This document shows, piece after piece, positions 59,309 to 64,000 of a DNA stretch of 64,000 nt. Source of the stretch: Acinetobacter beijerinckii CIP 110307 (GTDB lineage: Bacteria; Pseudomonadota; Gammaproteobacteria; Pseudomonadales; Moraxellaceae); assembly GCF_000369005.1 (NCBI RefSeq), contig NZ_KB849765.1:1021881-1085880 (forward strand), given 5' to 3'. The translations under genes and the position numbers were made by a program. The notes under the pieces are model-generated. The model was not told where the DNA came from, searched no databases, and saw only the letters and a program-made list of their open reading frames with translations. Positions within the stretch are counted from its first letter, which is position 1. Each line of letters starts with the position of its first letter.

Positions 59309-61462
59309 TTAACCGTAGAATTTTGTGTTGTTAGCAGCCATGTCACGCAACATTTGTGGCGCTTCATAAGCCTTACCTAAGTGTGCATATTTGTCGCAAA
59401 GCGCAACGTATTCAGCAACACCTGTTTGGTCGATGTAACGGCATGGACCACCACGGAATGGAGGGAAACCTACACCCATGATCATTGCCATATCTGCTTC
59501 AGAGGCAGTTGCAACGATGTTGTCTTCTAAGCAACGAACTGTTTCGTTACAGAAAGCAAGCATCATACGGTCAATGATTTCTTGGTTGTCAAAATCGCGT
59601 TTTTCACCAGTAACGAAAGGCGCGATGATTTCGTAAGCTGTTGGATCAACAGTTTTCGCTTTCTTACCTTTCTTGTCTAAAACGTATTTGTAGAAACCAA
59701 CGTCATTCTTTTGACCAAGACGTTTTGCTTCATACATCGCTTCGATAGAACCTTTGTAGTCTGGCTTCATACGGTCAGGGAAACCTTCAGCCATCACTTC
59801 TGCGCCATGAACACCTGTATCGATACCAACAACGTCGATCAAGTATGCAGGACCCATAGGCCAGCCGAATTTCGCCATCACATTGTCCACTTGTTGGAAA
59901 TCCGCACCATCTTTAACAAGAAGGTCGAATGCACCAAAGTAAGGGAACAATACACGGTTAACCAAGAAGCCTGGGCAGTCGTTTACAACGATAGGTGTTT
60001 TACCCATTTTTTGAGCAAGAACAACAGTTGTTGCGATCGCTTCTTCAGAAGTTTTCTCACCACGAATCACTTCAACCAATGGCATCATGTGTACTGGGTT
60101 GAAGAAATGCATACCTACGAAGTTTTCAGGACGTTGTAAGTTTTCTGCTAAACGCGTAATTGAAATCGTTGAAGTGTTTGAGGCTATAATCGTGTTGTCA
60201 CGAACATTTTTCTCAGTTTCTGCAAGTACGATACCTTTTACTTTAGGATTCTCTGTTACCGCTTCGATCACGATGTCTACTTCTTTAAACTCATCGTAGC
60301 TTAAAGTTGGACGGATGCGAGCAAGCGTTTCACCCATTTGCGCAGGTTTCATTTTTTTGCGTTCAACTTGTTTAGTTAACAAGCCATTCGCTTCTTTCAT
60401 ACCTAAAGCAAGTTGTGGGTTACCAATATCTTTCATGATGATTGGAGTGCCTTTGCTTGCCGCTTGATAAGCAATACCACCACCCATGATACCAGCACCT
60501 AAAACAGCTGCTTGGTTTACAGGATGAGCACCTTTTTCATATTTCTTCGCAGTTTTCTTCACAACTTGGTCATTGATGAATAAGCCAATCAATGCACCTG
60601 CTTGTGGAGTAATTGCTGCTTTAGCAAAACCTTGAGCTTCCGCTTTTAATGCGTCATCACGTGTTAAGCTTGCACCTGCTTGTAATGAATCAAGCAATAA
60701 TTTTGGCGCAGGGTATTGAGCAGGGTTTGCTTTTGCAAGTACCGCACCTTTCGCCGTATTGAACGCCATCATTTGTTCAAGTGGGTTTAATTTAATTGCG
60801 TCTAATTTTTCTTGACGTTTCGCTTTCCAGTTCAAACGACCAGCAATCGCTTGTTTAACGAGGTCAACAGCAGCTTCTTGAAGTTTGTCCGCAGCGACAA
60901 CCGCATCTACCGCACCATCTTTTAGTGCAGCAGCTGGTTTTTTAGGATTCGCCATTGCCATCCATTCAACAGCATTGTCAATACCAATTACACGGCTTAA
61001 ACGTACGCTACCACCAAAACCAGGATAGATACCCAATTTGATTTCTGGTAAGCCAACTTGAGCTTGCTCAGACATGACACGGTAGTCACACACTAAGCAC
61101 ATTTCAAAACCACCACCAAGCGCTGTACCATTAATCGCAGCAACTTTAGGGATGTCTAAATCTTCAAAGCTATTGAAGACATCATGTACAGGCATAAGCC
61201 AATCAACAATTGCTTGTTCACCAGCAGCGAAATTATCGCCAAATTCAGTGATGTCAGCACCAACAATAAACGTTGATTTACCAGAGGTAACAACTAAGCC
61301 TTTAATGTCGTTATTGGCTTTAACTGCAGCAATTGCTGCTTGGAAGTCTTCGATGGTTGCACGGTTAAACTTATTAACCGACTCACCTTGTAAGTCAAAG
61401 CGGAATTCTGCAATTCCGTCCGCAAGCATTTGGACGGTAATGGCATTGCCAGCGTGGATCAT
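59309..61462 (-). CDS. fadB: Fatty-acid oxidation complex alpha subunit
   Basis: 717-residue multifunctional enzyme: N-terminal enoyl-CoA hydratase/isomerase ([17 protein letters not shown]) and C-terminal 3-hydroxyacyl-CoA dehydrogenase with NAD site [20 protein letters not shown] and [20 protein letters not shown]. Forms the beta-oxidation complex with FadA. ATG 61462 was chosen: AGGGAG lies 7 bases upstream and the length then equals that of Acinetobacter FadB. The frame extends to 61504 without a ribosome site. Confidence 0.96.
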   Translation of the reverse strand: MIHAGNAITVQMLADGIAEFRFDLQGESVNKFNRATIEDFQAAIAAVKANNDIKGLVVTSGKSTFIVGADITEFGDNFAAGEQAIVDWLMPVHDVFNSFEDLDIPKVAAINGTALGGGFEMCLVCDYRVMSEQAQVGLPEIKLGIYPGFGGSVRLSRVIGIDNAVEWMAMANPKKPAAALKDGAVDAVVAADKLQEAAVDLVKQAIAGRLNWKAKRQEKLDAIKLNPLEQMMAFNTAKGAVLAKANPAQYPAPKLLLDSLQAGASLTRDDALKAEAQGFAKAAITPQAGALIGLFINDQVVKKTAKKYEKGAHPVNQAAVLGAGIMGGGIAYQAASKGTPIIMKDIGNPQLALGMKEANGLLTKQVERKKMKPAQMGETLARIRPTLSYDEFKEVDIVIEAVTENPKVKGIVLAETEKNVRDNTIIASNTSTISITRLAENLQRPENFVGMHFFNPVHMMPLVEVIRGEKTSEEAIATTVVLAQKMGKTPIVVNDCPGFLVNRVLFPYFGAFDLLVKDGADFQQVDNVMAKFGWPMGPAYLIDVVGIDTGVHGAEVMAEGFPDRMKPDYKGSIEAMYEAKRLGQKNDVGFYKYVLDKKGKKAKTVDPTAYEIIAPFVTGEKRDFDNQEIIDRMMLAFCNETVRCLEDNIVATASEADMAMIMGVGFPPFRGGPCRYIDQTGVAEYVALCDKYAHLGKAYEAPQMLRDMAANNTKFYG

Positions 61463-61962
61463 GCCTGATCTCCCTTGTTGTGGAGGATTCTGAGTTGATG
61501 TCATAAAGCGAATGTGCGATTAAGCACATAAAAATGCTTCGCTAATCTTACGATAACTATATCCAAAAAGGACATAACAAGTTGTATCAAGCCGTGACGC
61601 TAGGGTCATCTATTCTCTTGCTATTCGGGAATTGACTCATTTAAATAGGTTGTTGTTATAAAATTTTCATAAAAAACAGTAGTTAAATCTCAAAATAATT
61701 CGCTCTTATAGTCACTTTTACCATTTCAAACTAGGGTCATAAGAAAGATATTATTCACCTCTTTTTAAGTATTAATAGATTTCAGTGCCTATTTCTTTTG
61801 TTTACGATCTCAGTCTTTATCTGAAAACATAAATATCGTCTACCAAAATATATAATTTAATAGTTGATAAAAAAATCTAAATTGTCATACAGAAAGGATT
61901 GTCTATTTTTTTGCATGTGTATAAAATTCAATCGTTATAAAATTGTTATAGAAAGTATTATT
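61463..61962. other. Intergenic stretch between fadB and a lipoprotein gene
   Basis: About 500 bases with no supported ORF, divergent promoters expected. CTAGGGTCAT occurs twice in the same orientation, at 61600-61609 and 61731-61740. No regulator site was recognised. Confidence 0.4.
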
Positions 61963-62934
61963 ATGTTAAAAAATAAAACGCTTCTCCTTACCTTATCTTT
62001 TGTTCCTTTCGTTCTAGCTGCATGTGGTGGTGGCGGGGGAGGTGCTGAATCAAGTTCGAAAGGTGATAATTCGACCCCTCCTATTCAAGAAAAAGTTAAT
62101 GTCGATTTATATAATGTAGATCAAGAAACGCTATTTACAAAAAAATATTCTTATGTCGATAGTGTAATTAAAGGAACAAAGTACTATATACCGTTAAGTG
62201 AGGATGAGTATTTATTGACAGCTGATCAGCTGTTTACAAATACTTGGGTTTACTCAGATTCTAAAGCAATTAATGCCTTAAAATTCTATTTTAGTGATGC
62301 TCCTAAAACAGGTTACTACCATACCTATAAAAAAATTGACATTTCAGGTGAAAATGTTTTTGATCGTTTTTATCCAAATTATAAGGTGATGTTTGATAAG
62401 TTTGGAGTTCCTGCTCAATTAAAAGATACTAAAGCAGGCCAAGCTTATAATCGTGCTAATCCTTTATCATTTCCGCAAGGTTCTTATTGCTATCAGGTTA
62501 TAGAAGAAAAGGTTGAAAAACCATATATTACTTTTTCTAAAGAAGGGATGACGGGTGAAAATTATGCAGATGTTATTATGCAAAATGAAAATGAATTTAA
62601 AAATGAAGTAAAAAATTTAGGGCATACATTAAAAATTGATAGTGGTAAATGGAATGGTTCTTCATGGCGCTATTACCGTGAATATGATGCATATGGAATG
62701 ATTTTTGATGTGGTTGCTATTGATTATAACGGCGAACTTGTCATCGGGAATATGAAAAACTTTGAAGATATTCGTTTAGATAATCTAATTAACCAACAAA
62801 CTCGACGTCTAGACAGTTTGGGTGAAGGTACATTTATTGTTGATTACTATACACAAAAAGCTACTCTCGAAGCTTTTAAGAAAAGTTGTACTTGGTTTAA
62901 TACTACTGCGGCAGAAACGATCAAAAAACTTTAG
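61963..62934 (+). CDS. Hypothetical lipoprotein with Gly-rich N-terminus
   Basis: 323 residues. Signal peptide ending in lipobox LAAC followed by six Gly (ACGGGGGGAESS), the typical Acinetobacter surface or envelope lipoprotein start, then a polar, Tyr-rich soluble domain. Family not recognised. The frame reads back to 61864, but ATG 61963 gives the proper signal peptide. Two further Cys (GSYCYQ and KSCTWF) may form a disulfide. Own terminator follows. Confidence 0.72.
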   Translation: MLKNKTLLLTLSFVPFVLAACGGGGGGAESSSKGDNSTPPIQEKVNVDLYNVDQETLFTKKYSYVDSVIKGTKYYIPLSEDEYLLTADQLFTNTWVYSDSKAINALKFYFSDAPKTGYYHTYKKIDISGENVFDRFYPNYKVMFDKFGVPAQLKDTKAGQAYNRANPLSFPQGSYCYQVIEEKVEKPYITFSKEGMTGENYADVIMQNENEFKNEVKNLGHTLKIDSGKWNGSSWRYYREYDAYGMIFDVVAIDYNGELVIGNMKNFEDIRLDNLINQQTRRLDSLGEGTFIVDYYTQKATLEAFKKSCTWFNTTAAETIKKL

Positions 62935-62973
62935 ATGAGTAGATTTTAAGCCTCTTAAATATCATCCCTGATT

Positions 62974-63001
62974 GCTGATGTATGGATCTACATCAGCTTT
63001 T
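62974..63001 (+). terminator. Terminator after the lipoprotein gene
   Basis: GCTGATGTA / TACATCAGC, 6-base loop, then four T. Confidence 0.85.
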
Positions 63002-63272
63002 CTATAATTAGTGTTAACTTCTAAGTCTTATGGCGATATATAGAATCGCAATCAACTTTCTTGTATGAAAAATTACTTTAGGAATGATTTTGATCATTGC
63101 TAATATTTGTTAACAGTATAGGTGTATGCTTTAAAAGAATTTTTAAAAAATTAGTTATAAGATTTGGATACTATTGATTAAATTTATAAAAAATATGAAT
63201 TAAGTAAAAGAGTGTAGAAATTATAAGGGATAGTGTTAAAATTTGCCGATTAGTTTTTTTGTGTCGATTTCA

Positions 63273-64000
63273 ATGATTAAATGGATCATATTAGCGATTT
63301 TTATCATTTCGGCGTTGTATGTACATCGCCGTGGTAAGGTTAGACATTCGTTTTATCGTCAGTTTTTTGACCATTCAACATTGTTCGCACCGATCAATTT
63401 TTTAATGTATCTTTTTTCCAAAGTGCCGAATCAACCCTATATTGATACGCAACACTTTAAGGATTTGAAAATTCTTGACGAAAATTGGGAAATGATTCGA
63501 GATGAAGCGCAAGCCTTATATAATAAAGGTGGCATCAAAGCTTCAAGTAGTTACGATGATTTAGGTTTTAACTCATTTTTTAAAACAGGTTGGAAACGTT
63601 TCTATTTAAAATGGTATGACTCTGCGCATCCATCGGCTGCTGAGCTTTGTCCTAAAACCACAGCATTGTTAAAAACACTTCCAACGATTAAAGCGGCGAT
63701 GTTTACAGAACTTGCTCCTGATAGTCGTTTGGTACGTCATCGAGATCCATATGCAGGTTCATTACGTTATCATTTAGGTCTAATTACCCCAAATGATGAT
63801 CGTTGTTTTATTGATGTCGATGGTCAGCGTTATTCTTGGCGTGATGGCGAAAGTGTAGTGTTCGATGAAACCTATATTCATTATGCAGAAAACACGACCG
63901 ATCAGAATCGTATTATCTTTTTTGCTGATGTTGAGCGACCGTTAAAAACACGTTTAATGGAAAAGTTTAATCATTGGTTTGGTAAGAGCGTCATGACGGC
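63273..64000 (+). CDS. lpxO: LpxO-like lipid A 2-hydroxylase, partial (3' end outside window)
   Basis: Fe(II)/2-oxoglutarate-dependent dioxygenase of the aspartyl/asparaginyl beta-hydroxylase fold. LpxO hydroxylates an acyl chain of lipid A at the inner membrane. Seen: an N-terminal membrane helix (WIILAIFIISALYV), SKVPNQPYID, and the metal/2-OG site with His-x-Asp in VRHRDPYAGSLRYHLGL. The distal His is in YIHYAENTTDQNRIIFFADV. About 242 residues are visible of the usual 300. ATG 63273 used; in-frame GTG 63261 is possible. Other hydroxylases of the fold cannot be fully excluded. Confidence 0.8.
   Translation, partial: MIKWIILAIFIISALYVHRRGKVRHSFYRQFFDHSTLFAPINFLMYLFSKVPNQPYIDTQHFKDLKILDENWEMIRDEAQALYNKGGIKASSSYDDLGFNSFFKTGWKRFYLKWYDSAHPSAAELCPKTTALLKTLPTIKAAMFTELAPDSRLVRHRDPYAGSLRYHLGLITPNDDRCFIDVDGQRYSWRDGESVVFDETYIHYAENTTDQNRIIFFADVERPLKTRLMEKFNHWFGKSVMT

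Noticed and set aside
61963..62060. Phase-variable G-tract in the lipoprotein gene
   Set aside because: The Gly run is encoded by mixed GGT/GGC/GGG codons and the longest pure G run is only five bases, too short for typical slipped-strand variation.

Overview
The window is a stretch of mostly core chromosome from a gamma-proteobacterium of the family Moraxellaceae, almost certainly Acinetobacter. The grounds are low G+C content with A/T-biased codon use, RpoB of 1362 and RpoC of 1397 residues, a Pseudomonas/Acinetobacter-type gene order (argH, algZ, algR, hemC, hemD, hemX, hemY), a gspN-gspC-gspD cluster, and a TTG-initiated rpoC. I cannot name the species. No insertion sequence, prophage, CRISPR array, integron or resistance gene was found.

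Layout. 1-1.8 kb: end of the ferrous-iron transporter feoB plus two small membrane proteins. 1.9-4.5 kb: murD and ftsW (peptidoglycan and division). 4.5-9.8 kb, minus strand: dksA-gluQRS, then cpdA, nudF and thiC, with a TPP riboswitch before thiC. 10-12.7 kb: a lone phoU behind a PHO-box-like site, then yggX and argH on the minus strand, with a possible small RNA between. 12.8-18.9 kb: two-component pair algZ/algR and the heme genes hemCDXY, then a thioesterase. 19.3-24.3 kb: hns, the type II secretion genes gspN-gspC-gspD, and an FHA-domain protein. 24.4-26.7 kb: gph and trpE. 26.8-40.9 kb: the translation/transcription block tRNA-Thr, Tyr, Gly, Thr, tuf, tRNA-Trp, secE, nusG, rplK, rplA, rplJ, rplL, rpoB, rpoC, with several RNA hairpins in the spacers and a G/C-rich palindromic repeat between rpoB and rpoC.

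41-64 kb is more lineage-specific: two tandem glycine-zipper lipoproteins, a hotdog-fold protein, an alpha/beta hydrolase, a Na+/H+ antiporter-family protein, an OmpW-family porin, an LprI-like protein and htpG. These are followed by a perfect palindrome made of two consensus DnaA boxes, a decayed outer-membrane barrel fragment, an unknown outer-membrane protein, and an unknown operon of a 59-residue ORF plus a 478-residue protein. After these come an FrnE-type thiol oxidoreductase, a membrane-anchored coiled-coil protein beside an ABC exporter, a lipoprotein, a small secreted protein, a PH-domain protein, fadBA, another lipoprotein, and the 5' part of an LpxO-like lipid A hydroxylase cut by the window end.

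No obviously new multi-gene system (defence, mobile or biosynthetic) is visible. The best leads are the DnaA-box palindrome (48601-48626), the rpoB-rpoC repeat (36570-36660), the unknown operon at 50121-51748, the candidate small RNA at 10751-10923, and the PHO-box-like site before phoU.
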